The notes: a model not told the origin generated them from the sequence alone. Shown: positions 12,110-24,262, counted from the first letter of the stretch. The stretch: DNA of 64,000 bases from Bombyx mori (GCF_030269925.1 NC_085126.1:1490501-1554500), one strand, 5' to 3'. Numbers and translations: made by a program.

Positions 12110-15100
12110 CTGTGGGAAATTAAGATTTTTCGATTCAAACATTTTTTTGAAGTTATACTTCTTTAGGCGCGTTATGAAAAATTGATGAGAGTGAAATTTT
12201 ACGATGCGCGCGCACCGTGACACAAAATTAACAGAAATGAAGTTGCCCACTAAATCGCTCATTACAATACGACCGACGTAACTTGGCGAGTCTGAATATA
12301 GCCGCAGGTGAACTTTCGCGCATATACACTCGTAAAAAAAGTGTTATTAGCATTAATTTTTTAGTAATATAAATGACAGAATTATTATTTAATATCATTC
12401 ATACTAAATATTATTAAATTATTAACGTTAAATATTTATTATTAATTATTTAATACTTAAAAAAAAAAAAAAAATAACAAAAATAAAGTATAACTTCTTA
12501 CGCGCGTACATAAGTACACGCACCCTTTTTTTTATTGCTTAGATGGGTGGACGAGCTCACAGCCCACCTGGTGTTAAGTAGTTACTGGAGCCCATGGACA
12601 TCTACAACGCAAATGCGCCACCCAACTTGAGATATAAGTTCTAAGATCTCAGTATAGTTACAACGGCTGCCCCACCGTTCAAACCGAAACGCATTACTGC
12701 TTCACGGCAGAAATAGGCAGGGCGGTGGCAACTACCCGCGCGGACTCACAAGAGGTCCCACCACCAGTACTATCTTTTTACAATTGCAATCAATTTTAAA
12801 GCGATTTACTCTAACTACTTTTTTAATTTAATTTTAATATGTCTATTAACGTAATGGTTGATTTTTATGCAATTTCAATTAGCTTTGAGTAAGAACGTGC
12901 GCTGGTTTGATAAAAGTTGATTGAACGAAACCCAAAATGTCTGTTAGTAAGCTCAGTAGAGAATTTCGAATATAAATAAATAAATATTTTCTAACAATCA
13001 CGCCACGTTAACTGGTCCCGTGATAAGTTGGTAAAAAACTTGTGTTACAGGTACCAGATAACGGAAATAAATGTAAGATTTTTATTATACACATACATAT
13101 ATTTAACAGACATCCATAACTCTGGAAAAGACATTTATATTTATCAAACAAATATCTTCCCTTGGCGGGATTCGAACCCGCGACCCTCTTGTGTAGTGAC
13201 CATGTCACTTACCACTACACCAGACGGCCGTTAAATAGATACCTATAGATTTGATATCGAATATCGATAAGATACGTTAGCTTTTAGGTATATGTTTGTA
13301 ACGGAATCTCTTTTCTCGGAATCTTTCTCCGACACCAGTTAATTCGGTTTGCTATTTAAGTACATATATTTTTTTAACCGTATATATTATTAATTAACAA
13401 TTTATTTAACAACTTACAAATCAAGACAGTAAAACAAGATACCAAATTATTCTAATTGAAAGAACCTATGTAATAACAGAACATAAGAACAATCATGAAA
13501 ATAAGAGCTAATTTCGACTTTACATTGTAGATGTCTATGGGTTCCTTTAACCACTTAACACTAGGCGGGCCGTGAGCTCGCCCACCCATCAAAGCAAAAA
13601 ATGAATTGCTGTTCGTTAGTCTCGCTAAAACTCAAGAACGGCTGGACCCATTTGGCTAATTTTGGTCATGAATTATTTGTGGAAGTCCAGAGAAGGTTTA
13701 AAAGGTAGATAAATATGAAAATTCGGATTCATTTTGTTTGTTTTAAGTTTATTTTATACAAAAGTTTAGGTCTTTAATTTATCGATTGAGGCACTACGAA
13801 GTCTGCCGGGTCAGCTAATAAATAAATAAAAAACATTAACTTTTCCTCATACAGTAACTAATGAATTAATATACCAATTAAGGAATTAATGAATCAATTA
13901 CTGTCGTAGTAAAAATGTGGTATAACGTTCTCCAAGCAAAATACCACAGCTCTGTCTATTTGAGTCATGCGATTCAGTTTGAAACGTTGGATCAGCTGTA
14001 TTCAATTGAGACTTGACCGCAAGTTTTTTTTTGGTCTATGGGCTTAATAATCACATAATGCCAGATGCGTCCTGAGCTCACACATATTTACAATAAAAAT
14101 CGTACATACATCATTTATTCGCTCATAATGTGCTATTCCATGTAGGCTCTATTTGAAATACCATTCACTCGGTACGTCATTTCTGAATCTTTTCTTTAGA
14201 TAATATGTACTTAATTGCGGTATAAATAGTCCTTTTGGGTTATAAGTGGTCTCTACTAATGGTTTTCATTTAAATCCATTCCTTCCCCAAACAACAGTTG
14301 CCATGGTAACCGTTGCTATGCGACCAGTAGTTTATGGACCAGATTGTGACACAAGCCAGCCTTGATCGAAAATGCAACGTTTTTTCTTCATTCTGAATAA
14401 ATGAAGGCGAATAAAGTCGCGCTAGGGAGAGGTAGGGACCTAAGAAGAAATGGATGGATTGCGTGAAAGACGATCTGTGTAAGAGGAGAGTGAGCGAAGA
14501 AATCATAGAGGAGTATAGAAAGAGAAAACATGTTGCGCCGACCCCAGGTGATTGAGGAGAAGGCCAGGAGAATGACGATGATGAAAGCCGCGCTCACGAT
14601 TCTTTTTGCTTTATTTTTTATTTATTTTTTCTAACTTTGCTGATAGCCTTGAGAGGCTATTTCAGCTTCACCCTAACGTATAGGTGAGCTCACGGGGCTC
14701 AAACCGGAGTGTTGCTAACACTGGCCCTAGCAAGAGCAGTGCTTCGCAGAATCTACTACCGGATCGGAAACGCGACCCACTGAGAAGATCCGGCGAAAAA
14801 CTCAGTGTGTCTGTAGGTTAATTCGCTCGTCGAGCCCTTCGTCGCAAGCGACGGGTTCGACGAGGACGGTGACCGGTGCTTGAGGTACCTAAAAGCACCG
14901 TTAATGGATTGGGAGGATCCGTAATGACGTGTTTTGGGCGAAGTCGACTATTTACCATTCTGCCTACAGGATCGGGTATGTAATTTCCAGCGGCCACGAC
15001 AAGAGGGTTCTCATGTCGGGCCGCCTTCGCAAAGTGCATCCTTCGAGCCTGCACAGTAAAATTAGCTTGGACGTTAGCACGTAACACACTCACTTCTGGC

Positions 15101-18100
15101 ACAAAGAACTCGGCAGCGATCACGAACGGAATCGTCGCCGGTCCCAAGTTGTAGAAGAAGGAGAAGGCGTACATGAAGCCCGCTGTCGTCCACTGTGGAG
15201 CCCAGCTGAACTGCAGCTGAGTCGCCATCAGTAATATACATATGCTGGTCAGGACTGTGGTGATGATCAGCAGGTACTAAAATAAATTGGATTAACAGTT
15301 ACTTTGGGCTTAAAGCGGCTAGGGTTCATCATCCTTTTTCAATAAGTCAAGAATGCCAAATGAATGGGTCATTAGAAGTTAGTCGAGCTGATCATGACGA
15401 GGCAGCTGGATGGAATCCTGGGGCGCTGGCTCTCGATCTTGGCTCGATCGAGTCTGGCTTGCTAGAATAGCCAGAATAGCTCGCAGATGCCAGATTTTTT
15501 TCCTTGGTATTTGACACTCATCGTTATATTTTAGGTAATTCACACTATACCTTTATAAATTACTAGCCGTACTCACCCGCTTTGCTGGGCATTTAAAATT
15601 AACATTATTATTTATTGTCATTATTATTAGGGAGTCCAACACTCATATAAATATTAGCTTATCCATTAGGTACATGTATTTTCTACATGGATACCAAGTT
15701 TCAAGTCAATCGGATGCATGGTTCAGTAGTTATAACGGAACATCCGTAAAAACCACTGTAGATTTATATATTATTATAAAATATTATAAATAAATTATTG
15801 CCTATCTGTTATTCTGACGTGTAAGCTATATTATTGCAAAGTTTCATCAAAATCCATTCACTAGTTTTTGCGTGAACAAGTAACAAACATACATCAATAC
15901 ATAGGATTCTTAGTATTAGTAAGATAGGATATAAATCTACCTTACGCCCCAATCTGTCAATGAGTACTCCACAAATAAGACTGCCCACAATGAAATCTAT
16001 CGCCAGGTAAATCGTCAACTGGTTCGGCTCCATCGATGGGACTGCTTCTCTGAATAGTGGTTCGGCGTATACCTGGAGCACCACCACTCCCATGAGCACC
16101 GTGTACGTCATCGTGATAATAGCGATAGTCAAAGCTCGAATTGATGACGGGGAATTGACTGAAAACAAATCGTGGGATTATTTTCTGGCGATAATTATCG
16201 TGTGGGTTTATCTCATTGCTTCTAAAATACTTGTTAAGTTTAAGGTCTATCGCGTCTCCGCTTGTAACAGTATTTTAATGTGCAATATATTGAGACAGAT
16301 TAGGTTCGTAGCCATAAGAGCTATACTCACCAAATGTCCATATAGTATAATTCTAGTTTAAGTCGATTCTTGTTTTTGTTCTACAAGAAGCATTCCAATT
16401 TTGTGGGTATCCAATTTTGTTGGTAGTATATGAAAAAATAAAATCCGACCAACAAAATTGAAATACTTTTCGAAATTATAGTTCTAGAGCGCCACCGTCT
16501 TTAATGGGAACAGTTATTGTTTTTGTATACTTAAATATTAGTGCCCAAGAACTATTAAGGTATACTTACTTAAAAATTTCCATTCTGATTTCGCTTCGGC
16601 TGGTTCTGATTTAATCTTTAACAATTCTTTTGTGACTGTCATATCTATAACAAAACAATCATCCATTTCAAAACCATTTTTATGAACGTCTTTTATATAA
16701 TACTAACGAACATTATGTATCGTTTAAAAATTGTGTAGTTTTAATAATGCCTAGATTGTCGCAGATTGGCTGTAGTCGTCGTGGCCTAAAGGATAAGACG
16801 TCCGTTGCATTCGTATCTAGCGATGCAACGGTGTTCGAATCCCTCAGGCGGGTACTAATTTTTCTAATGAAATACGTACTTAACAAATTAATGTTTCCGA
16901 TTGCCTTCCACGGTGAAGGAATAAAATCGTATAACAAAAATCAAACCCGCAAAATTATAATTTGCGTAATTACTGGTGCTAGGACAACTTGTGAGTCCGC
17001 AAGGGTAGGTACCACCACCCTGCCTATTTCAGTCGTGAAGCAGTAATGCGTTTCGGTTTGAAGGGTGGGGCAGCCGTTGTAACTATACTGAGACCTTAGA
17101 ACTCTCAAGGTGGGTGGCGGCATTTACGTTATATATGTCAATGGGCTCCGGTAACCACTTAGCACCGGTGAGCTGTGACCTCGTCCAACCGCCTATGCAA
17201 TAAAAAAATAAATAAAAAATCGTAGAAATATCAGGATCAAATCCAAGCCTAAACCAATATCATTGAGGAAGTTTCAATTGTAACGTGTCGTTTGATATAA
17301 AAACGTTTGATATAATCATTAGGAGAAAAGATCCATTAATATTCGCGCGCCGCAACAACACTAATAAATATTAACTTGCGAAAACAAAGTTCCGAACCTC
17401 ACGTAAACAACTAAACGATGCACCATCAAACAAAGGCAATGCAAATTTAATAAAATGATATCAATAGTAAATAATAATGTTTTATCTGCGCACAGAACGC
17501 GTACGGATTATGTTTGTACACGAATATAAACGTTATGTGATGATATGATGTTATATCGCGCCATTGTTTTGTAATGAAAATCTTCGTTTTATTGCGTTTA
17601 TAATTTTATTTAAATTAACAGATGTCATTGTTTTGTACCACACCTTACCTTCTTCAAACGAGGCTTGTGGAGAGTATTAAGCGGTAGGCAGCGGCTTGGC
17701 TCTGTCCCTGGTATTGCTGAAGTCCATGGGCGACGGTAACCATTCACCATCAGGTGGGCCGTGTGCTCGTCTGCCTACAAGGGCAATAAAAAAAAACACC
17801 CAATTTCTACCGCCCATTTCTGAAGACTCGTAATTGGCTGTCCGATGTGGTTTTCTCAAAGAATTGTGTTCATGCTGTCGGTTTTCCTGAAGATTTCAAT
17901 GCAATCATCGAGCATTATAGCTTTTGATAGCCTTCGAAGAAAGACAAACCTATAACTACCAGTTAACTGGTACTCATGATCATCGGTAATGCCACGAGTA
18001 AAAGGGAGTGATTCTGAAGAGGTCTGTGTTGAGGGCTTCATTCCAGAGCTTGTTTAGGTATCTACAAATGCATACAGTAGCGCAACAGTGCATGCAACGT

Positions 18101-21100
18101 AGTAACTCCAAGCAGTATATAAGAAATCCGATCCAATAGCGGAGATTAAAAAAAAATGGGCGGAGGAGGGAAGCCACTGCACCTATGAAGAAGGAAGAAA
18201 GAAGAGGGAAGAAAGAAGAGGAAGAGGTACCCGTCTTCACCTCCATCACAGCATGACACTCGATGCTCAATCCCGCACACGGGGGGTAAGGGGACGCGAC
18301 GACCCCACGGAGCCGACAATAGGACCAATAGGAAGCACCAATGAGAAGTAGGCTTTCTACTTTGGCTATATGTGGGCATATCAGTGCACATACTTGTTGA
18401 TTGCCCCATCTGGGCGGCTCAATAACCTGCCCTCCTTAGACAAATATGATCAGAACGTTGTTGCTACGGTGCTCAATCGCGGCGAGCCTTAAAGAAGGAT
18501 GCTACACCATTATGAGCCACTATCTCAAAGAAGAAAGCAGCCGAGCACGAACGACCTATTTTCTCTGTGAAAGTACAGCCACCCGAGTGCTTCCAAAGGA
18601 GACCTAACAACTTAAGAGTAGCTGTTTCGCGAATGAATCTGCTACCGGATCGGAATCGCGACCCGCTGAGAAAATCTGGCGAGAAACTCAACGGGCTGAT
18701 GCTTAGGTTAGGTTGCACGCCGAACTGTGCCAAGTTCGACGAGTACGGTTACCCGGGTCAGGCGGGATCAGGCGGACTCCTACTGTTAGAGTTAAAGGTG
18801 TCTAATGCAAGGGTTATTGGATCTGATGACTTCGCCGATTAGGGTATCAGCGGAAAGTCAAATGAACAATCCATTCTCGCTCTATGCATTAAGAGCTATG
18901 CAAGGCTGCTGAACACAACCTACTCGGATTCTTACCTGAGTGTTTTTGTTTCACGACTTCCTGTTTGTTCTTTAGGAGTTTTTTGGATGGCAAAATTACA
19001 ATGGACTTTTTTTCCAAACGCAACAACTAGTAACAGTTCTATTAGAAAATGAACTGTACTTCACAAACATACCATTTTTCCCTTCTAGAATATTCTCTCG
19101 ACGAGGATCAAGCTGCAGGCGGATATTGGCTAGTTCTATCTCCACTTCTTTAGATGTGACGTCCACACACCGATAAAAGGCAATCGATTTCGCCGCCTCC
19201 TGTAAATTTGTAGTAACTTACAGAAATGTCAGACATGCTGTTTTAAAAAGGTTTTGTCCCCTACGCATGGGAATAGAATAACTTATTGGGTCATGCATAT
19301 CACAATGATTGATTCGCTTTACAATATTACCCAGCAGCTGATGTATGTGACTACCGCTTGCAATATTGTCACTAAAATTTGCTATATTTGCTATTGGAAG
19401 ATAAGCCTAGAAATCGCTTTTCTAGGCTAAGTTAGCACTGAAATTTTGGTTCTGTACCGTATGACCACCACGTAAGTACTGAGTCGAATTGTTTGAGATG
19501 ACTCATCTATTTTACCATCCCACCGAGAACTAGAGCATGTTTCATCTCTACTACCTGAAAGTACTTCTAAGATTTCTGCCACATTTTGCAATAAACTCTT
19601 CTTTATGATGCCTCTTGAGCGTTATAACATAGCTTTCTAAAAACGAGGTAAGCTTGAAAAAGTTCTCCGCGTTATACCAATGATCGACAGTGGCTCGGTA
19701 TTTCTTGAAGCCCATTATCAAAGGTGGGCTTTCATGGTAGATCGTATGTCTATAATATAACAGTGGGTTGAAGAGTAAAAAGCACATACTCAAAACTTCA
19801 GCTAACTTTTGTTAAGATTGACATTGATTTGAAAGAAAAACTTTGAAAGCTTACCTTTTCTTTGTTGGTTTGCATCAAGAAAACCGGGGAATCCTTCAAA
19901 GAACCAACCATTATAATATACAGCACGCATAGACCCAAGTGCAAGTGGACTACGTTGTAATAGCTCAAGTATCCTCCCCAGGAGTAGGAGAGAAAAAGTC
20001 CGAGAAAATATCCTGATATCGCATTTGACGTTAAAATTCCTCTGATTGAATCATCTGATATCTCCGAGATATAAATTGTTGAGGCCGGTACACCCGCAGC
20101 GCCAATTCCACTCAAAGCCAAAGCGACGATGACAAAAGGAACATAATTAGATACTGACAGTATCGCCCATGACATCTGGAAATAATAAAGTTAAATCAAT
20201 CCTTTCAATCCTTGTGACTTAAATATCGAATACAGCTTCACCACTGAGGTGGATCGAAACGAAGCTAAGCGTTTGATTTTTCCAAAATACGGTACGGTAC
20301 ATATTTATTCATTTATTAAGGAATGTAACTGTACAAAACACATCCACATAGTATATTAAATATAAGGGAAAAAAACTAAACAAAACTTGCTCCATTAATA
20401 CGAGGGCGGCACTGAAAATTTCGGGAATTAACGAAGTGACACAACATTACTATTTAAAAATGTATTTATTGCTTTTCGAAGTATTCTCCGCGAAATTTGA
20501 CACATTTTTCTATACGATGGAACCAATCATTGAAGCAACCATTTCATTCGGAAGTTGGGGTCTCCAAAATAGCGTTTTGTAGGCGTCCACAGCTTCTTCA
20601 GGTGATGAAAATCTCTGTCCACGCAATTTATTCTTTATTTTAGGGAAAGTATAGAAATCATTAGGGCTTAGGTCGGGGCTGTACGGCGGATGGTCTAATA
20701 ATTCTATGTTTTCTTGCTCTAAAAACTCTTTTGTTCTGTGCGCGGTGTGAGAACTCGCATTGTCGTGATGGAGGATGATGCGGCGGTTGCAGTTCTCTTT
20801 ACGGAGTTCAGAAACGACCTGTGGCAAACAAATGCTAGCATACCATTCTGCATTAACCGTTCTTTGTCCCTCAAGAGGAATAGTCGTAACATGGCCGGTT
20901 TTGGAGACAAACGTGGCAACCATTTTTTTTGCAACACTCCGTGAACAAACAATTTTTGTTGGCTTTAACTCATTTTCGAACACCCAAACTTGTGACTGGC
21001 TTTTTGTTTCGGGTTCGTACGCGTATATCCAGGATTCGTCACCTGATACAATGTTGTATAAAGCATTTGAGGATCCTGCGTGAAATCTTTCGAGAGTTCT

Positions 21101-23733
21101 GACGCACCAAGTAACGCGAGGCGCTTTTTCCTCTTCACAGAGCGAATGCGGTATCCATCGGGAAAACAACTTTTTTACACCTAATTGTTCATGCAAGATT
21201 ATTTGTATTTGACTCATGCCAATGTCTAAAGTTGCCTGAATTTCGCGGTATGTCACATGTCGATCTTCCTCAATCAGCTTACGCACAGCATCAACGTTTT
21301 CTTGGGTGACTGCAGTTTTTGGACGACCTTGACGGGGATCATCACTGAGCTTGACACGTCCACGTTGAAACTCAGCAAACCAGCGATAAATTGTGGTTTT
21401 GGATGGGGCTTCATCACCAAATGCAGAAATCATCCAGTCAACACACTGTTTTTGTGTTAAACCACTTCGAAAGTCATAATAAATCATCGCTCTTGAATTT
21501 TCTCGAGTCAATTCCATTTTCTCAACGACTAAACAAGTTTGAAAAAACATCGTGACAAGACCGAGAATCTTTTTTAAAATAAATAAATGGTATTCGATTT
21601 TTAAAACCAAGGAGTTTTCAATTAAAAAGGTTTTAATATGACAGGAACAGTGGAAATATTCCATTCCCGATACTTTTAGTGTAGCCTCTGTACAACTATG
21701 TGTAAATAGTGAACTAAAATAACTGAAATTGATAACTTATACTAACAAAAAGGTAACAAGATAAAAATTAAATAACAAAAAAAATACTACGTGGTTCTGT
21801 CATACGTGTAATCACTGACTTCGCAATAAACCTGACATTAGTTTTAATTTTTTTAATTGTCAAATTCAAATGTCAATGCAAAAACGCTCTCAAAATTGAT
21901 TAATTAATCATCTGGAGCAAGTCAAAGGATCAGTTGAACCCGGGCGGACATCGGAAGTCGGGTAAGAGAGTGCTTAGGGAGTCGTTTGGCGGATAGAGCC
22001 ATAAAAACATCCTTATGCCCCCGGACAGCACCCACGCACGACCCCTAGGCGCAATTGTTCGAGATGAACGTACCAACGTCTCGTTTTTACCATCGCACCG
22101 CCCGCCACCGGAGTAGAGTTCATCCATACTACCTGGAGCCCCTGCGGTCATCCACAGTGCGTTTCCAGAGATGCCACGTACCATCCGGCTATGGAATGAG
22201 CTCCCCTCCACGGTGTTTCCCGAGCGCTATGACATGTCCTTCTTCAAACGAGGCTTGTGGAGAGTATTAAGCGGTAGGCAGCGGCTTGGCTCTGCCCTTG
22301 GCATTGCTGAAGTCCATGGGCGACGGTAGCCACTCACCATCAGGTGGGCCGTATGCTCGTCTGCCTACAAAGGCAAAAAAAAAAAAAAAAAAAGAAACCT
22401 CACGTAAGAGGTTCGACCTTATCGTACCTTATCTGTCATCTAGCAAAAAATTTAAGATTGGAATATAATAGGATTTTAACATTAACTTGGTGGGAAACCT
22501 TTTTGTCTTTCTGTTCACCTGAAGACTGATTGAAATAAAAAGTAGCCAGGAAATCAACTTACCGCATAAGGCACGCCAAAGAGCATACATGTGTATTTCC
22601 GCCCCAACTTATTTAAGAAGTAAGTACAGAAAGGCGTGGCTACCAATGCTCCAATGTTAACCACACTCCCGACCAACGAGATCTCCAGAGTAGTCATGGG
22701 ATGTGAAAGAACTGTAGAGTTGGATCTGAAGTTGGCCACATTGTAAGATGGCCAAGCAAAAATGTATCCCGTCAATGTGCATAGATTGGAAACTGTAACA
22801 TTGAATCAATTTAATATTGAGGCATTGAGGATGCAAACATTTGAGGATGTAATTAAATTACGTAATACAGATAAGATGCGTCAATCAGTGAGTATGGTAA
22901 AGGGAACACCCAGATCGCATTTCTAGCATAGTCAAACTCTATAAAAGCAGAATTTGTCGTAGCCTTAGACGGCAGCCAGAAGATTTACATATAAACAGTC
23001 TGTCTGGCTTTATATCACTGGACAAGACCTAAGTTCTGTTTACGTTATGGTAATAAGATAAGATCTGGCTTTCCTTCACCAATTCCTATATCAAGGACTG
23101 CGGTAGTCCATTTGGTACTACGATAGGATTTCTTTGTTTCTAAATGCAAGCACTGATTCCTGTCTCAGCGGGTATTAAGCCCAACTAAGTTTTTGACCGT
23201 TATCGGCGTCCGTAAGTAGCATTACCAACAGGCAACTAAAGGTTAACCAGTATTTGTTGTTGATGTGTTAAGTGACAGATAGAAACAAAGAAAGCTTGTA
23301 TGCGCAGCGTTTGTGATAGTTCCACTAGGAAAGTGATGAAAAGCGTCGCCTTAAATCCAGTTCCTATACCACACTATTTTCACTGGCTGGTACGGAAATA
23401 TTCGCTATGACTCTAGCGAATGGATAGCCACAGCCTGCAGATCTGGCTAGGTTTTTCCACAAGCCTATATAGTTATATTACTATTCAATATGAATACAAA
23501 ATTAAATGGCGTGCGTTGGGAAGCGCATGACTGGGTGGATTTAGCTTTTTAAATAAAATAAAATATCCGAGTTACGTATTGAAAAATATAAAAAGATTAT
23601 ATCTAAAGTTATTTCCGAATAGCCTCCAGAGCATAAACCATAGCAAAAAGTAGGTATAAAACAATAGATGTCACTAACTTATCAGAGTAGCCAGCGTTTG
23701 TATGAAATAAGACTTCACTTTAGCACGACTCAT
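11864..23733 (-). CDS. MFS sugar/trehalose-transporter-like protein, gene A (8 exons, complete)
   Basis: Predicted twelve-helix membrane transporter of the sugar-porter branch of the major facilitator superfamily, resembling insect facilitated trehalose transporter (Tret1-like) proteins. Exons on the minus strand: 23679-23733, 22563-22792, 19855-20175, 19073-19199, 16570-16644, 15941-16158, 15094-15276, 11864-12109. All junctions are GT-AG, the phases agree, and the total is 1455 nt (484 aa plus stop). Visible family marks are NKLGRK after helix 2, SEISDDSIRG in loop 4-5, DRLGRK in loop 8-9, PEVRGLCN near helix 10 and PETKG at the C-terminus. The usual QQLSGIN stretch of helix 7 is absent (the region reads MGVVVLQVYAEPLF), and the PESPR motif is KDSPVF, so the substrate is uncertain. 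The start is the ATG of exon 1, MSRAKVK. The gene lies in tandem with genes B and C; its introns hold a mariner, LINE and SINE copies and a MITE. Confidence 0.88.
12146..12524 (-). mobile_element. MITE next to gene A exon 8
   Basis: Ends 'gaagttatacttctttagg' and 'aaagtataacttcttacg' are inverted relatives. A core block ('cttggcgagtctgaatatag') is shared with the copy at 36852-37208. It lies 36 bp from the exon 8 acceptor. Confidence 0.75.
12525..12769 (-). mobile_element. Bm1 SINE at the end of a MITE
   Basis: The T-run starts exactly at the end of the MITE at 12146-12524. Confidence 0.85.
12960..13232 (-). mobile_element. tRNA-derived SINE (not Bm1)
   Basis: The minus strand has 'ctggtgtagtggtaagtg' (box A-like) and 'gggttcgaatcccgcc' (box B), then a non-tRNA body. 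The acceptor ends do not pair, so it is not a tRNA gene. Confidence 0.7.
13525..13602 (+). mobile_element. Bm1 SINE 3' fragment
   Basis: 'cattgtagatgtctatggg' to 'catcaaagcaaaaaa'. Confidence 0.75.
13607..13816 (+). mobile_element. Helitron-like element
   Basis: 'actcaagaacggctggaccc' inside and 'agtctgccgggtcagcta' at the end, similar to the 7734 family. Confidence 0.55.
14380..14595 (+). mobile_element. RTE-like LINE 3' fragment, mutated
   Basis: It follows the same 3' sequence ('gaagaaatggatggattgcg' to 'gatgatgaaa') with base changes that close the frame. Confidence 0.7.
14630..15060 (-). mobile_element. Jockey-like LINE 3' end in gene A intron 7
   Basis: Minus orientation; the frame reads MHFAKAARHENPLVVAAGNY. 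It starts about 34 bp after the exon 7 donor, and a naive open frame runs from the exon into it. Confidence 0.82.
15094..15276 (-). CDS. Gene A exon 7 (helices 9-10)
   Basis: 183 nt, phase 0 at both ends, running from YLLIITTV to AEFFVPE. A Jockey-like LINE 3' fragment begins about 30 bp downstream of its donor. Confidence 0.9.
15563..15770. repeat. Dispersed repeat shared with 4578-4755
   Basis: 'agggagtccaacactcatat' through 'ccaagtttcaagtcaatcgg' is nearly identical to 4672-4755. Confidence 0.7.
15941..16158 (-). CDS. Gene A exon 6 (helices 7-8)
   Basis: 218 nt encoding RALTIAIITMTYTVLMG, LQVYAEPLF and DRLGRK. Its donor GTAGAT follows the final Lys codon. Confidence 0.9.
16570..16644 (-). 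CDS. Gene A exon 5 (end of central loop)
   Basis: 75 nt, phase 1 at both ends, ending SEWKFL before a GTAAGT donor. Gene B has an exon of the same length ending SSWKFL. Confidence 0.82.
16772..17209 (+). mobile_element. Bm1 SINE, full length
   Basis: tRNA-like head with box-B-like 'gtgttcgaatccctcag', body and tail, in gene A intron 4. Confidence 0.9.
17650..17795 (+). mobile_element. BMC1-like LINE 3' end, short
   Basis: 'ttcttcaaacgaggcttgtg' to 'acaagggcaataaaaaaaa'. Confidence 0.75.
17796..18569. other. Gene A intron 4, partly purine-rich
   Basis: Holds a GA-rich stretch at about 18186-18225 and otherwise unassigned, GC-richer sequence, probably an unknown repeat. Confidence 0.4.
18570..18840 (-). 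mobile_element. Jockey-like LINE 3' end (first subfamily), diverged
   Basis: 'cttccaaaggagacctaa' through 'ggttattggatctgatgac' is the complement of the 9415-10190 copy. Confidence 0.65.
19073..19199 (-). CDS. Gene A exon 4 (central cytoplasmic loop)
   Basis: 127 nt starting EAAKSIAFYR, the helical loop after helix 6. The donor is GTATGT. Confidence 0.82.
19855..20175 (-). CDS. Gene A exon 3 (helices 3-6)
   Basis: 321 nt, phase 0 at both ends. It encodes the SEISDDSIRG loop and the KDSPVF motif. Same length as gene B exon 3. Confidence 0.9.
20401..21690 (-). mobile_element. mariner transposon (1.29 kb)
   Basis: Inverted ends 'cgagggcggcactgaaaatt' at 20401 and its diverged complement ending at 21690, with TA on both sides (20399-20400 and 21691-21692). 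It is inserted in intron 2 of gene A. Confidence 0.92.
20510..21517 (-). CDS. mariner transposase (335 aa, C-terminus frameshifted)
   Basis: DD34D-type transposase; in the family it cuts the element out and reinserts it at TA. I start it at the ATG at 21517 (MELTRENSRA), the usual mariner N-terminus; the open frame continues 49 codons further upstream without support. Visible are a helix-turn-helix region (LTQKQCVDWM and TTIYRWFAEF), the WIPHSLCEEE linker and the three catalytic aspartates in SGDESWIY, LHHDNASSHT and YSPDLSPNDF. The reading frame then ends MIGSIV. The normal tail (CFNDWFHRIEKCVKFRGEYF...) is present in another frame down to a stop at 20466, so a one-base frameshift near 20545 replaces the last residues. 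It looks cecropia-type (Bmmar1-like), from memory. Confidence 0.9.
   Translation of the reverse strand: MELTRENSRAMIYYDFRSGLTQKQCVDWMISAFGDEAPSKTTIYRWFAEFQRGRVKLSDDPRQGRPKTAVTQENVDAVRKLIEEDRHVTYREIQATLDIGMSQIQIILHEQLGVKKLFSRWIPHSLCEEEKAPRVTWCVRTLERFHAGSSNALYNIVSGDESWIYAYEPETKSQSQVWVFENELKPTKIVCSRSVAKKMVATFVSKTGHVTTIPLEGQRTVNAEWYASICLPQVVSELRKENCNRRIILHHDNASSHTAHRTKEFLEQENIELLDHPPYSPDLSPNDFYTFPKIKNKLRGQRFSSPEEAVDAYKTLFWRPQLPNEMVASMIGSIV
21925..22392 (+). mobile_element. BMC1-like LINE 3' end
   Basis: The tail of the ORF is visible in shifted frames (WNELPSTVFPERYDMSFFKR, then LWRVLSGRQRLGSA), followed by 'atcaggtgggccgtatgctc' and a poly-A tail. Confidence 0.75.
22563..22792 (-). CDS. Gene A exon 2 (helices 1-2)
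   Basis: 230 nt between an acceptor 'ttacag' and a donor GTAAGT. It encodes TGYIFAWPSY and NKLGRK. The length is identical to exon 2 of genes B and C. Confidence 0.88.
22800..23678 (-). other. Gene A intron 1
   Basis: Intron between the start exon and exon 2, with no repeat recognised. Confidence 0.6.
23679..23733 (-). CDS. Gene A exon 1 (start codon)
   Basis: 55 nt, 18 codons plus one base. It begins ATG at 23733 (MSRAKVK...) and ends at a GTTAGT donor. The split codon completes correctly with exon 2. Confidence 0.75.
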
Positions 23734-24044
23734 TTTTGATGGATCCTTTCGAATTTTCCGAAACTTAATGTCGACTTGGACGATCGAAACGAACTAAAGA
23801 AATTCTAAACGCGTATAAACTACTGTGCTATTAGTGTTCTCGCATAAATAGTAGAATTGTAGTGATTAAGTAAGATTAGCTGTGATATATAGTTTATTAT
23901 GTTGCTGTTGATGTTACGCGTACTAACGAGAACTAAAGAATTATGGGCTTCTAGTATTTTCTTATGTTCTTGTTTGTCTAATTATTTATCTGTGACCGCG
24001 AAGTTTTCAGTCAAACATTTAATATCTCTCTTAATTTATTGGAG

Positions 24045-24262
24045 ATATAGTTGAGATGCAGGCCTGGGCGTTCTTGGGGTGAGCCGCGCTGTCTGGTTGT
24101 AGAGTGCAGGGGAGTCGTTTAGTGGGTGGGCTCTAAAATCCTTGGGCCCGCGATCTGCTCTCAACACCTGCAGATCGTTGAGTCTCACATACCCCGCGCG
24201 CTCCTTATGCGCGGGGACCTCGTAGGAGGTTCGGCACCCGGCCCGAAAAAAAAAAAATAAAG
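24045..24262 (+). mobile_element. R1/TRAS-like LINE 3' UTR fragment
   Basis: GC-rich block 'caggcctgggcgttcttggg' to 'ggcacccggcccg' followed by poly-A. The family is assigned from memory of similar silkworm 3' ends. Confidence 0.45.

Noticed and set aside
13150..13232. tRNA gene on the minus strand
   Set aside because: Box A and box B are present, but the acceptor stem does not pair and the sequence continues as a SINE body.
14818..15228. A 136-aa protein joining transporter helices to an Arg-rich tail
   Set aside because: The frame runs through a GTGAGT donor at 15093 and into a LINE fragment; only the part up to 15094 is exon.
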